Origin: Ficedula albicollis
Taxonomy: Eukaryota > Chordata > Aves > Passeriformes > Muscicapidae
Assembly (NCBI RefSeq): GCF_000247815.1
Contig: NC_021678.1
Coordinates: 10,413,351-10,477,350, forward strand
Length of the DNA stretch: 64,000 nt
Direction: 5' to 3'
Part shown: positions 26,301 to 40,395 of the stretch, piece after piece
Layout of the letters: every line of letters starts with the position of its first letter
Numbering within the stretch: position 1 is the first letter of the stretch
Program-made: the position numbers and the translations under genes
Notes under the pieces: generated by a model
What the model was told of the DNA's origin: nothing
Databases searched by the model: none
The model's input: the letters and a program-made list of their open reading frames with translations, nothing else

Positions 26301-26447
26301 GGATTTAATCCAGGTCTATGGCATTTTTCCACACTGAGGTGGTAGAAGTGCTAGTATTTTCTGGGAATTGCAAGGCTACATTTTTTCATTCCAGATTCAT
26401 ATAGCAGATGTGCTAAGCTTCTACAGATAGAGCAACTGCAGTATCAG
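23371..26447. other. AT-rich non-coding DNA, no gene seen
   Basis: No recognisable gene. A perfect 10-bp inverted repeat, CTATCCAATT...AATTGGATAG, lies at 25134-25160 with a 7-base loop. A short AC run lies near 25.2 kb. Frames of about 100 codons at 24.18-24.50 kb and 25.97-26.30 kb have no family resemblance. Confidence 0.6.
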
Positions 26448-26637
26448 AGCTATATCCAGAGATGGTGAGTATAGACTTGATCTAAATACAAAGGGTTTGT
26501 CTCTCTGACAGAATTAAACTAAATAACTCTAATAAACATCATAGCTATATCCAGAGATGGTGAGTATAGACTGGATCTAAATACAAAGGGTTTGTCTCTC
26601 TGACAGAATTAAACTAAATAACTCTGATAAATTATTT
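26448..26637. repeat. 95-bp direct tandem duplication
   Basis: AGCTATATCCAGAGATGGTG begins at 26448 and 26543. The copies differ at a few sites (GACTTGAT against GACTGGAT, and CTAATAAA against CTGATAAA). There is no spacer. Confidence 0.92.
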
Positions 26638-29600
26638 AATACATTTCATGCTTTCTTTCTTCTTTTTTCAATGTTTAAGTGATAGAAAAATTTCTGTCTT
26701 TTATTAGAGAGAATGAAAATTTTCCAAACCAGTAGATGAGGTTGTATCTCAATCTCCTGTGCTTGATGGCATGCTTCCCTCTATTAATTGCACCTTTTCA
26801 CATATATAACCATAGTTCCATTACAGAATTCTTGGTTTTGGTGTTACAAAAGTGGATATGGTAAACTCAAAACAGCAGGAGATGTGTGAGGCAGAGCAGC
26901 AGTGATGCAAGAGCAGCACTGGTACCAGTGGGATCAGTACCAGCCCAGCCATCTGGAAATACGATCCTTTGTTTTGTAAATATGTCTCAAAATCAGTCTT
27001 GCTGTTGACACTTCATCTGACTAAGATAATACAGGGAGTTCATTTTTGGGAATATTTACCTGTGGCTGTTTGGAGGGTTCATATGGTAAAATCTGCTCTT
27101 TAATTACTTTGCCACCAATACTTGTTCCAGTAAAATGCCCACTGGTAGTTCATAAAAATATGTCGTTACTGTTCAGTCTTGCATGCATTCAGATGAAAAC
27201 TGTGCAAATGCCAGAAAGAGAGTCAAGCAAATTGAATCTAAAATCCATATCAAATGAAATCAGCTCTTGATTGCTTTTGAAGAAAATACTAAATGGTAAA
27301 CTTCAAGACATCATTATAGAAACCTCTAATAGACCCATGTGTGAGGGAGTTGAAAAAAAATTAAAAATCATATATTTTAAAGTCTTAAATGTTAATTTTC
27401 TGAGTTAACAGTGTTTTCTATTAGAGCAGGTCTTAAATTGTTTTCTGATTTTTCACATCAAATGCAAGAGTTGGAGCAACAGTGCAAATTTTCCACCCCA
27501 ACATAGTCATATTCTAATGGGATTTCTGTCTCCCCCACAGCAGACCCCACAAGAACTGGCCCAGGAGTGCCACAGTAGCTCAGTTGCAGTGGCTGACACA
27601 GGGAGTTTCACTGGGCAGGAGCTGCTCCAGGTGTGTGCTGTGGACCTGTACATAACATGGTGGATCAACCTTTTATAGGTACAAACAGGAACACTCTGAG
27701 TGAGGCACAGTTTGCTTGGCCTACTAATTTTATGTTTGTTGGATATTTTTGAACTTTGTTTTGGAATTTTATTCTCTACTTATCTTTCCCCATCTATAAT
27801 TGCCTCTTAAATGAATCTTTTTCCATTATCAGATCTGGATGACTTTGTTTCTCTTGCTGAGGAAGCAAAGTCGCCATTACCTGTCCAAATAATTAACTCT
27901 GGGTATCTATTTGTGTTGCCTCTGCTGGGCAGAGCTCTGGCTATTATTGCAAAACAAAAAGCCTCAACACCACATTAGGCTAAAAATGATTTATGAGCAG
28001 ATGTAAAAGCTACAGACATTGCCAAGAAAAAAAAGTAACAAATGTCAACTGAGCACTGAAATGCTTCCATGCTCTTCCAGGTGAGGTTCTGGTAGAGCAG
28101 CTGGACATACTAGAGTGTGTGTTGCATGCTTGTAACCACTGATTGCTAATTCCAGAGGCTGGTGTTACTGAGGCTTAGCCAAATGAACACTAAGTGTGTT
28201 TATCAACACCCTGAACGCTCTTGTGTTACTGAATAAACACGATCAAGGGAAGGCTTGGAAGGGAGAAGAGAATTTAGCTGCTGGTGATAATTCTCAGTTG
28301 TGAAGCAATTATTTAGATAGCAGAATTTAGTCTGAGAATAAAGAGTTTAGTAAGTGCTGGATTTGCATAATAGTAATACATGTCACTTTAAATTTCCTCC
28401 CGGCGTTTTCAGGCACTTTTAAAATGAATCCTAATTATAAATGTTATACAAGTCCCACATAATGTGAATTTACTTGTATGTACATTTGCATTATCATCAT
28501 TTTTAAGTGTGCTGATGACTAACATTAGTAGCCAAGCTATTACGTTAAGTGCAGGAGTACACTACACACCATCTTTTAGAAATTAAGTGTTACGTACATT
28601 AAATGTGCAGAGAAATCTAAAAATTCACCCCTAATCAACTGTACTACAAAGAAAAACAAACAAACAAAAAACTTTAAAGTGAAATCAGGATTAAAAGCAA
28701 ATTCAGGATTAAATATTGTACTTGACATACTTCATTTAATATGAAAACAAAGCATTTTTAAAAGAGCCAAATCCCATCACACTGATTATTGATACTGGAA
28801 ATGGAAGGAAGGCTTTCCAAAGAAGCCACTTAAAGAAAATTTATAGAAACTCACCTTCTCATATGAATTTTTAGATTACAACATTCCATTTTTCAGGTAT
28901 AGTGTGACAAATATGAAGGACATTAAATTTCTTTGAGCTAACTGGTATGATTATCCTGAGCTAGACCATTCTCCAAAGTGAGTCACTGCTGCCATCTGGA
29001 AGTCAATGAATTGAATTAAGATGTTTGTATCTTACGTGAAGACTAAAAAAGCATGGCAAAAGTTGTAAACATAACCTGAGGTGAGAGAACATGAAAACAT
29101 GGATACCAACCATGTGAAAACAGTGGATTCCACATTGCAAAATGTACTAAACTGTTGTGCAGAGTGTACAATTTAGTATAATCAGGATATGTATTTATTT
29201 AAATAATTTGATTTTTTTTTTCTTTTTTTTTTAATTTCACCAGAACGGCTTATCTTTATCCTGAGCTAAACTCCTGAAATCTCTCAATTAATATTAATAA
29301 ACTTTCAATCCATCCAGTAGAAACTTCACTATGAAAAGATTTCCTCATGGAGAAATCATTCCTTCCAATTTTCCATTTTCTGAGAACCGAAAAACAAAAC
29401 AAACAAAAAAAAAAATCACATTTACTTGCATGCAGATAATGCAGAAAAGAGTTGCATGGAGTGTACCGGCATCTGTCAAACAAGAAGAAATGTTTTTCAC
29501 CATCTAAAGCATTGAATTTTCCTTGATAAATCCAATGATAGAGTGTTTTAGTCGGAAAACAGCCTCAGAAAAAATGCATTAACATATGGTTAGTATTGCA

Positions 29601-29809
29601 CTTGCACATCCAGCTGCCTGATCCAATTATCCTAATTTAAAAGAAGAAGAATTTATGTTTTCTAATGAACACCATGTAGAAACTGTGCTTACATTGTGTC
29701 TTCTAATAATTTACACAAAAGATTTGGACAGTCCAGCAGAATAAATCTCACAGACTTTTAAAAAATATTGTCTTAAGAAATAATGCCAGTTTGGAAACAG
29801 GTGATCTCG
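26638..29809. other. AT-rich non-coding DNA, no gene seen
   Basis: No gene or known transposon recognised. Around 27.53-27.72 kb the sequence is GC-richer, and its minus strand contains TATAAAAGG; a decayed promoter-bearing repeat is possible but nothing confirms it. Confidence 0.55.
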
Positions 29810-30100
29810 AGGTCAGCCTGAGAGAGTTCTTCCAGCCCAGACAAACCTGGCCGCGGTGTCTGAGGTGCTGGTTTGACACAACTTGTGGAGCTGTCCCAAG
29901 GTGTGCAGGGAGCAGGGAGTGAGTCCCTGCAGCCTCAGGGCTGCAGAGCCCCCAGGGCCAGGCTGAGCCTCCCTCTCTGGCACCTGCACCATCCCCAGTC
30001 CTGGAGAGGGGCCCCACACTGCCCCGAGTGTCTGTGCGCCCTGCAGATGAGCAGGTCCTGGCAGCCTTGCTGACTGGGACCTGCAGCAGCAGCAGGATTC
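29810..30100. other. Isolated GC-rich island of unknown origin
   Basis: About 290 bp clearly richer in G and C than both flanks, with scattered CpG sites (CTCGAGG, GGCCGCGG, CCCCGAG, TGCGCC). Open frames run on both strands (66-89 codons) but match nothing I recognise. It could be an old repeat, a non-coding exon, a small CpG-island-like regulatory element or chance. I do not assign a function. Confidence 0.45.
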
Positions 30101-33100
30101 CAGGCAGATGTCATTTTTCTTGTTCTATCCTAATCAACATTTTTGCATGGCTAATTAAATTTATTAACAAAGCTATTTCATTGCTCAGTAAATAAGAGTT
30201 CATTAAAAAACACATTCTTGAATGCTTAACAACAACACGATAAAAACTATAGAAAGGGTAAGTTAATGATTGTATTTGTACTAATATCATAGTATGAGAA
30301 TGTTCATTAATATTATTTATTTTGGGCTGCCTCAGTAAACATTATTATTTGCTACACATTACTAACATGTTTTAATGATCTTTTATTATTCAGTGAACAA
30401 TGAAAACTGATGACGTGTAAGCATTTGTTCAAGGCTTTACAGCCTGTTATAAGGTTGTATTTGCACACAAGAACAATTAACACACCGGCACACAAGAGAT
30501 TTTATTGATAGCACAATGACAATCTTAGGAAATTACCCATGACCAGCTCTGAAGTAGATAAAGACATGATCTGAACTCTGCCAAAGGAGCACATGGGGCC
30601 TTGCTGACACTGAGCTTTGGGGATGAGCACTCAGGGAAATGTGGTCCCAAAAGGTACAGGCTGAGAACTGGTGCTGAGATACACCACGTGGCTTCCCAAA
30701 GCAGGAGCAGTCTGATAACTGATAACGTGCTTACATGGGCCTCTTAACTTTAATTTTGGACATGAAGCTGTTTTCCCTCCAGGAAAACCCTCTGAAGTTA
30801 CAGGAAGTTTTTCTTTTCAGTTTTGAGAGAATCAGCTTTCCCCCTCAAGCTGCTAGGAGATTTAACAGTTCTCCACACAGATGACACCCAGGCAGTTCAG
30901 CACAGTTCTTCAGCCTCTTCGTAGCACTACTTTAACTAACTTCATCAATATTATTTATTCATTATGGGCTGTATGGAGACCAAAGCCTAGGGATTCATTA
31001 GTCTCACAAGAAGATACATTTAAATGGTTTAGTCATCCAAAATGCAGCTGCTGCCTCGTCTAGTTCACTCTCTCAGGGCTGGTGAAACAGTAGAAAACTC
31101 AGTGTATTTTGCATGTCACTGACTGTTTCTTACAAAGGTATTTGTTTGTGTGCTGAAGAGAGATATGTGAGCAAACACACTTGTGAATATAAATGATATT
31201 TACTGAAGAGATTGTTTTGTCTTCTGATGTGCTACCAAAGTAACTACAGACTTCCTTGCAGCACACAGAGAGATGACATAAGCACAGTGTCTTCTGTAAG
31301 TCACTTCTAATTCCCATCATCTCCAGAACTGCTTTATAAATTGCTGGGGTGAGTTAAGTTTCCAGCTATCACAGTCTTATGTAATTTCCTGAGATGCTTG
31401 CATAGCTACTCATGAGAAATCTGTTGTAGCAAGCAATAACCTGAGCAAAAAAAATAAAAAGATTGTAAAAACAGGCAAAAATATAATGTAAATTAAAACA
31501 GTAAGATTAAGTCTCTCAACAGGAAGAGTGAGCAGGATTCAGTACCACTGAGCTCTCAAAGGCGTTACCTTAACAAGTTTGGGATTAAACACAAGAGCAC
31601 AAAATTCAGAAATATGACTTCAAACCCTAGCAGACTTTTATTTTCACACAGCAAAGAGAAGCTTGCTGTTTTTAATAAGAAGTAAGACCTTTTTTGTCCA
31701 CAATGATCTGTATTTTTAGGCGTCTCTCCTTTGCTGCCTGACAGAACACTTCTGATGTAGGACAAGTTCTGCCTCTGAGGGCTTGCTCTACAGGTACTAG
31801 TTTATTTATGGGGAGTGAATCTATCCCTGGAGTGTTTGACTTCTGTGCTGAAAGAACACTTAAGGGCTTTGTTTGCTTGTAAATAGCCTCAATATGGTTT
31901 CAAAGTAATTGTGGACTTGATACTTGTCTTTGTCAAACATGTAGGAAAGTACAAAAAAGAATGATGAAATGAAAATATATTTGAAAACTGCTTGGCTACA
32001 GGAAGCAAGTTTATGTCAATGACATTTTTTGACTGTAAGGACTCAGCTCCTGACAAAAATAAAGGCATTTAATAATGTCCTTAAAGGAGTTTACTTCTTC
32101 CTGAGATTATCATGACACCAGAGTCAGGCAATGGGATTCTAGAAATTTCATAAGAAGTCCTGTGTTAGTCTAAGTTTTGGTGTTGTGAGATGTATGTATG
32201 ACATCAGAACTGGCTTCTTAAAGAATGCCATATCACTACATTTGTGTATGACAGAGGCAAGGCTGCAGCCAGGCTTTCTTTACTATTGTACCATGAGGCA
32301 GAGACAATGGACTGTAATACATTTATTTTGTCTGGCCTCTTTCAAGAGCACTTGCCATCAAACCTCTGGGGAAACCAGTACTGCCCTTGCCCAAATCCAC
32401 AAAGAATAATTAGATTCTTTAACAACAAAAAAAATAGGGACTGTGAAAGACACAGACATGTAAATCTCCATAGTGTAGAAGTGTAGGAGGGATAAAGCAA
32501 TGAGGGCATGCAAGGTGTTTCTTTTTAATTAGTAAGGAAACTGAGTGGTAAATCCACTTTAAAAGAAGCTGTCTCTTGGACAAAACAGAAGATGGGCATC
32601 GTCATTGCCCAGAAGTTTCTGACATCTCTAATTTCTTTATTCCCAGGCCTTTCTAGAGAGATATGGAGTCTGGTCTGCTGCAGGAATTTACAGCAATCTA
32701 AGCCAGTCCTTTGGCAGCATCCAAAACTCCTGTATTAAACTAGCATCTGACAAAATTTTCCCAGTGCACAAGCAGTGGATTCCCCTCATTTTCTGAGCCC
32801 AATAACTGCTTCTGTGCACTGTGCTGCTGTTACCTGGTGATGCTACAACAAGACTATGCCCTTGACAGCTTTTACTTTAAACTGTATTAAGGCTTGCACG
32901 CCTGCATAAAGACAGGTTATATTTACTTCTCTAACTGAAGCTGGCAGCTCTTGTTGATATAAAACAGAGACAGAACCACTCTGGGTCAACTCACTTCACT
33001 CACTGTTTGATAAAGACTGTTGGACTTCATTTCACTGTAGACAGCACTCTTTTTTTAACCCTCCAAGTTCTCTTTACTTTTCTACCTCACATTCTTCTAT

Positions 33101-36100
33101 TTGGAAAATAACTTTATTCAGATTCCCACATTACTGTTAATTAACATTGATTTAATTTTCAGTTAAGTATATATTTAAAGTTAAGCAGTAGATACATAAA
33201 TTCCAGAATCAGGGCCAACATTTGTGCCAGACAAATAATATGAACTATACAAAACAATAAATAATCAACAAAGAAGGTAATTGTAATAATTTAAATAAAA
33301 AGTTATTTTAAAAGTACCATTAAATGGATGTCATCAAAATAATATTATGCAGGTTAACTTTACTGGTGCCTTTGTTTAGGAAATTCCCACCAACTAAAAA
33401 GATTGGTAATTTCAACATAGGCAAAGGAGAACAGTCATTAAGTGTTTGCTAATGAATTTCTCCTTTATTAAAATATTGTCAAACTAGAAACTGTGATCTC
33501 AGCTCACTATAGCAGTAATTGTGTTTACTCACTTATTTACTCACCAATAGCTAAGGTACTTACTGGAATTACTTCAATACACAGCAGAATGGAGTTGAAT
33601 GGCAGCAAAGAGGACAGTGAAGAGCTTGCAAATTTAATTTGCTAACTACATCCAAACTATTCAAAGATAAACAGCTGGTTTCTTCAATTTATTATGGTTT
33701 ACAGATGGCAAATACAACATGGCTCAGGACCTCTGCCCTGAGCCTTTCTATGTTCTGTGGCAGTGAGCACTTCTCGCCCTGGTTCGTGCTCTTTCTCTAC
33801 TGCCCAAGCAGCAGTGGCAATACCCAGGTACCCACACAGCTTGAGTACTAATTCCTCCATCCTCTGCTATCATTCCTGAGGACAGGTATTAACCAAAAAG
33901 GTTATCATATGACAGGAGGAAAAGATTGCTGAATCAATTACTGCTGATAGTGTATTGAGCATCAGCAGTGTCCTCCATAAAACTGGCCCTGAAAGTAAGT
34001 GCAGAATTGTGCAACTGAGTGTACATGGATATTGCTCTGTGTGTGTGCCTGCAGAGCCACCTGTAAAAAACACACAGTGACGTTTTTAGTGCTGCATTAG
34101 CACTGAGATCTGTGCTTTAAGCAACAGGGTGAACAAAACCCATAGCATTTGTCCTATGAGTCCTCTCCTAAAAATGAACAGCAAAATTGATGTCCACAAG
34201 ACTCAAGTGGGACAACACAACATGATTAAGCTCAATTTTCACAACATTTTATTCTGAAGAATTTTGTTTACAAATAGAGCAAAAACTGGCTCATTCAGCA
34301 TTCAAAAGTGCACTGTAACTGAAATCCTAAAGTCATCTACATGTCCTTAAAATTTACAAGGCAATCTTTGCATTAAAGAGCATTTTATAAGCTATTTGTA
34401 CAAAGTTGTCATAAAACAATGCAGCCTATCTTATGGTCAACTGGTTCCTGGGATCATTTCTGGGTCAAAATGTTGCCAATTTCATCTACAAATATACAAC
34501 TACAATTCACTAGAAGCCTCTAGATTAAATTCTTTATGGAGTTAAGGCCAGTATTTTCCAAAAAATTTAACACAGGTCATGACATAATTTACTAAAGACC
34601 TTTAATATCCACTAGAGCATCAGGAACAGAAAGCAACAATATCTTTGAAAGGCTGCTCTGTACTTCCAATTATTGTTTTGTATTTGTAGCACTCATAGAT
34701 GATGAAGACATGTATTATTGATGTAGTGTGGGCAGTTTTTTCTGAGCTCAGTTTTTCAGATATCTTTGAATTCCAGCCTCCTTAAGAGTGCCAGCATGGG
34801 ATCCACTGTGCAATGGGGATGAAGGCTTGAACAATATCTCAAAAACAACTGCATGCTTGAGGGTTCTTCATGTACTGTATATTAGCTGGAAAGTTTTAAA
34901 TAAAACTCCTTTTGACCTACATGTTATTATCAAGGATCACATTTTCTGCAAGCAGATTGTCAAAAATGCAAAATGTGAGTTCTTCACACTAACCTTTTAT
35001 GGAGTCTTTCTAAAAATATAATTAGCTAAAAGGACAAGTTAGAAATAGTGTTAATATTAATTGTAGCAGATGGAATTTTGAGGGGAAGCAGAAAGGCTAA
35101 TTTTAATTTCTTACTTAAAAATAGTGCTGTACCAGCTGCAAGTTATTCCCAGCCAACTTGTATTCACTGAAACTGAAAAAAAGACTGTCAAGCTCATGGG
35201 TAGCCAACATCCTTGCTCACAAATCTAGAGGCAGCAGTATAGGACTTCTGAACTCGTGATGCATTGCACACAAACCCTTCTCCCAGAACATGATGGCTGT
35301 GTTAAACTGTGTCAAATCTTGAAAAGATTTATTCTGAGGATAAGAATTTATAGCACTTGTCACCACAGGTGATATTGCCAAAGCTGTGCAGAATATCAGC
35401 AATTAGCCTACTCTGTAGTCATATCTGTGAGCAGAAAATGTGCTTGTTACCCAATACAGGTCTGCTTGGTATAAATAATTCTAGCAGTTATAAGTGCTGA
35501 TTTACTTTAGAAACATGAAGCCTGATCTGGCTTCAAATTCTTCAGACTTCTGAGGGATTTGAAGGTGCTTTTGGTTCCTCAGTTAGATACTTTTATCAGA
35601 TTAATTGATGCATTATCATTTTCGGGGGAAAACCTCTTTTACCTTTTAAATTTCTAAATATACACACATCAGCAGTAGCTGCCTTATCAGAGACAAGCCC
35701 TTCCTGATGAAGTACATTCCATTTCAAGGAGTGATTAGTGGTATCCATTCAAATTCAGTTACTTCTTCTGAAGTTTGTCTAAACCCTATGCTATTCAGGA
35801 GTTCGTTTTGACATTTCTCCTACTAAATTACAGGGTGTCTCACCTCTCTGAAGACAAAAATGCCATTTTAGCAGATCAGGTGCCACCTCCAGTAGCTGAC
35901 TAGCCCACTAACTTGACTCAATGTCATTAAACTCCCCCCACGTGGTGACTCAGTTCTTGCATTTCAGTGTAAAGCATCTCTATAGTTAAAGAATCTCATA
36001 TAGTACATCTGCTCATAAATTGATTAAAAATGCTTCAAAGAGACTCATTCAATGGATTAATGCATGCAGGTCATTACTGACAGTTAACTGAGATCTGAAC

Positions 36101-37638
36101 TGATGGAAATTAATTGCTTCAGGATTAAATTAGCTTGTGCTAAGGGATTCTCACAACTTTTGAAGGAAAATGCAAGAGCACCACCATTTCCTCATCTCCA
36201 AAGTCTGCTAAGAACTTCTCTACTCTTTTGAGAAGGCCTTGTAGACAACATATGTTCCTAGTCTAAATCTTGTTGCATAACTGCTGTTGGGCATTTCCAG
36301 GGACTGCAACTCACCCTGTATCAGTTTCAGGTTTTATTCATAGGTGAACCACATTCAATGTAGCCTGGCTATGCTGCCAAGGAGATATTTTTCTTCAGGA
36401 ATATGTGAGGTTAATGCCATTCTATCTGCATAACAAAATGTAATTTTCTCAGTTTATCTGGTTATATATATGATTCAACTAAGTAGGGAGTCTTTACAGC
36501 AGTTTTATTGTGACTAAGAACTCTCATTTGAGTGCTGCTCATGGGATTTCAAGGGTTAAGCTTTGTTTTCTGTCTACATTATTGAATCCCTTGCTATCTC
36601 ATGTTGCAGTCTTAAAATCCAACTGTATTTCATTATCAACTATTTAACATTTCTTATCTAGGGTTATTTGAAGCCTGGTTTCTAAATAAAAAGATGGTCA
36701 AAGAGGTGGGCAAGATCAAGACAGGTGTAATAGCACTATATTCTCATGTCTCAGCCCCAGCTGATGCAATATATATCAGTCTTGTATAATAGTGCCTTTT
36801 ATCTATACCTGCAGTTTTACATTGCTTGAAACAGAGTTAACTAATTTAATAATTATCTGGTTATGTCCAAAATAACTGTTTGGAGGTGTGAGGGGAGAGA
36901 AGAATTTGGGAAAAAAAAAAGTAATATCTGTGTATATGCACAATGACACATATTTAAAATACTCTCTGTTGTTTTCCTTTGAAAGTTTAAGTTTATTGAC
37001 TTTATATTCTTTATTAATTCAAGACGAGATCAGAATAACTTAGAGCTCCTTAAATTTGGAAGTAAAGCAAAATCTGACTTCAAAATGGCACATGGCAAAT
37101 TCAGGCTGACACTAATCACTATGGACAGGCAGATTTCTTTTAGCTTTACAATCATATCCTTACTACAACATCAGAAGATGAGCTAAGAAAGCAGCCTATT
37201 CTTACTGCAAAACCCAGAGGAGCATAATGTTCTAACAATAAAGCTCTTTTTAATGCAGAAAATATAAACAGTGTTTCCCTAATACTTGTCAAAGAAAAAG
37301 TAATGGCAAGTGCTTAGAGCATACCTAATATTTGCATAACTTCATTAAACTGGCAGATACTTTTTCTAAAATTCCATTTGGCTATCATTCATTGGACGTG
37401 AAATACATTAAGCACTTGTGGGAAAGGGTTTAGCCACTAAATCTAAAAACTAGATTAAAAGTGCAGAGTACCCACTTCTTGTAGCACATGGTAGGGGTAT
37501 GCAGCAGCTTAAACGTGAGCCCTGAATCCTTACATGACCATGAGAACATAATCTTGGAACTATAGCAAGAATAAGAATTGTTTATTCATTTTTTTCTCCC
37601 TCTCCTGTGACATATATAAATATACATTTCTCATACAT
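30101..37638. other. Long AT-rich stretch, no gene or repeat recognised
   Basis: About 7.5 kb with no recognisable coding frame, RNA gene, transposon or duplication that I could find by eye. Short open frames of 60-80 codons are scattered at random on both strands. Confidence 0.55.
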
Positions 37639-38585
<947 letters not shown>

Positions 38586-40048
38586 TATAAGAATTTGCAC
38601 CTTTTCCCATCAGATATTGAAAAAAAGTTGTAATCCTCAACCTCAATATACTACTTGAATCTTTACTGACTGCAACAACCAATCCATAAGGCTACCTGTG
38701 AGAGTTGTGGAAGTGTGGGAGAGAGAATAGATTGAAGGCAAAACAAGTTCTCTTTATGGTTTGGGGTTTTTTTTGTTTTGTTTTGTTTTGTTTTACTATA
38801 ATCAAAAATTAGTAATAACACAATCACTTTACAGTCTGCTGGGTCCTCCCTTTAATGCTGCACAGCACAGGCATTCTTGCAACCATAACAGGTGCTATGA
38901 TGTGTGACCTTTCAAAAGCTTTACTTAGGAATTTTGGTTCTTATCACCCCTGAAGAACAGCTCTTCAATGGTCAGAATGAAATTTAGTAGAAATTAGGTT
39001 AGTATAAATTTATTATCACAATTATGCTATGCTAATGTAGCTTGGATGATTTTCCATTTCACTTTTTATTTCTGATGTGTCTATCTTGCTCCCAATTGGG
39101 GAAATTGAACTGGCTATGGGTACCTTCTGGACAATAAACTAATTACTCACAAGACAAACAAATCACACCAGAATTTAACATTTCATTAGAATTTTGGCTC
39201 TTTTCACCTGTTAGAAAAGTCTATCTGGGTTATTTAAAAAGTGAAACAGAGATGTATGATCATGTCTGTAACAAAACCCCTGTTATTGAAGACTGCAAGT
39301 CACCTCTCATCACCGGCTTCTAAAATTTTGGCATCTGGCAAAACTAATCAATGCTTTTTTTCTTCTGTAAAAAGAAATTAAGTATTTACAGAATGTGATT
39401 GCACACCTGTTATGGAAGACATTTAAAATAATTGGGGTTAATAGTCCACAAAAAGCGCCATCTCGCTCCAATGTCTAGGAAAAGTCCTGATTGCTGGACT
39501 GGCCATGTACTACTAAAAATCAAAGTAAACAATAAAGTTATCATCTACTTTGTCATTATGGCTAAACTAACATCACAGCATAACCTTAAAATTAATGATA
39601 TATAATTATCATTGGCATCTATAAAAATATATGCCAAAAGAGTATATGGACAATTTGACAATCAAAGGATTTTCAAACAATTTTTAATCCGTTTTAGTTT
39701 GGTTATAAAAAGATGCACTATAATTTCTTTTGCCTAGTTTGCCAAATATTTAAATGATTTTAATATTTTCCCTGTGAAAATTCTATAGAGAATTTCAAAG
39801 TCTCACATTTGACCAAGTGTCTCCAAAATAGGGCAAGGAAATTTTTCATGGAATCCTGCAACTACTGTGGTGGCTCTAGTGCCTTTGCCATAAACTTTAA
39901 TCTGCAAAGGACAGAGCCAATCCACAGTATTATGTAAAAAGTAGTTTTCTGCACAGCTCAAGAAGAGACTACATCATAAATAAATAAAAAAGTCAGTGGT
40001 GACTGCACTGAGCAGTATTGCCTAATTTGAGGAGAAGGTCCGAAAGGC
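38586..40048. other. AT-rich non-coding DNA with a (TTTTG)n tract
   Basis: A short (TTTTG)n tract lies at 38767-38794. Otherwise nothing recognisable. Confidence 0.6.
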
Positions 40049-40395
40049 AAAATCTGATTATGATAAATGTAATTATAAAAATACTCCAAACAAGTGTGAC
40101 TTAATGTAGACAGGTCAGAAAAAACCCCAAACACTTAAGGTGGGGGAAAAAGCCCCAGTGCTATGGAACTTTGTATGAAACTTGCTATCACACAAGTGTG
40201 ACTTAATGTAGACAGGTCAGAAAAAACCCCAAACACTTAAGGTGGGGAGAAATCTGATTATGATATGATAAATGTAATTATAAAAATACTCCAAACAAGT
40301 GTGACTTAATGTAGACAGGTCAGAAAAAACCCCAAACACTTAAGGTGGGGAAAAAAAGCCCAGCGCTATGGAACTTTGTATGAAACTTGCTATCA
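40049..40395. repeat. Complex triplication (periods 102, 103 and 201 bp)
   Basis: The unit starting ACAAGTGTGACTTAATGTAG occurs at 40090, 40192 and 40295. All three copies run to AAACACTTAAGGTGGGG. The first and third continue through GCTATGGAACTTTGTATG to CTTGCTATCACA; the second is instead followed by the upstream segment AAATCTGATTATGATA, also present at 40049 and 40250. In the later copy five extra bases (a repeat of GATAT) sit in that segment. Point changes in the longer copies include CCCCAGTGCT against CCCAGCGCT, a CpG/TpG difference. Two successive duplications with different endpoints are needed. Confidence 0.92.

Noticed and set aside
40049..40395. CRISPR-like repeats
   Set aside because: The three units are about 100 bp direct duplications with no spacer architecture, and the window is vertebrate DNA.
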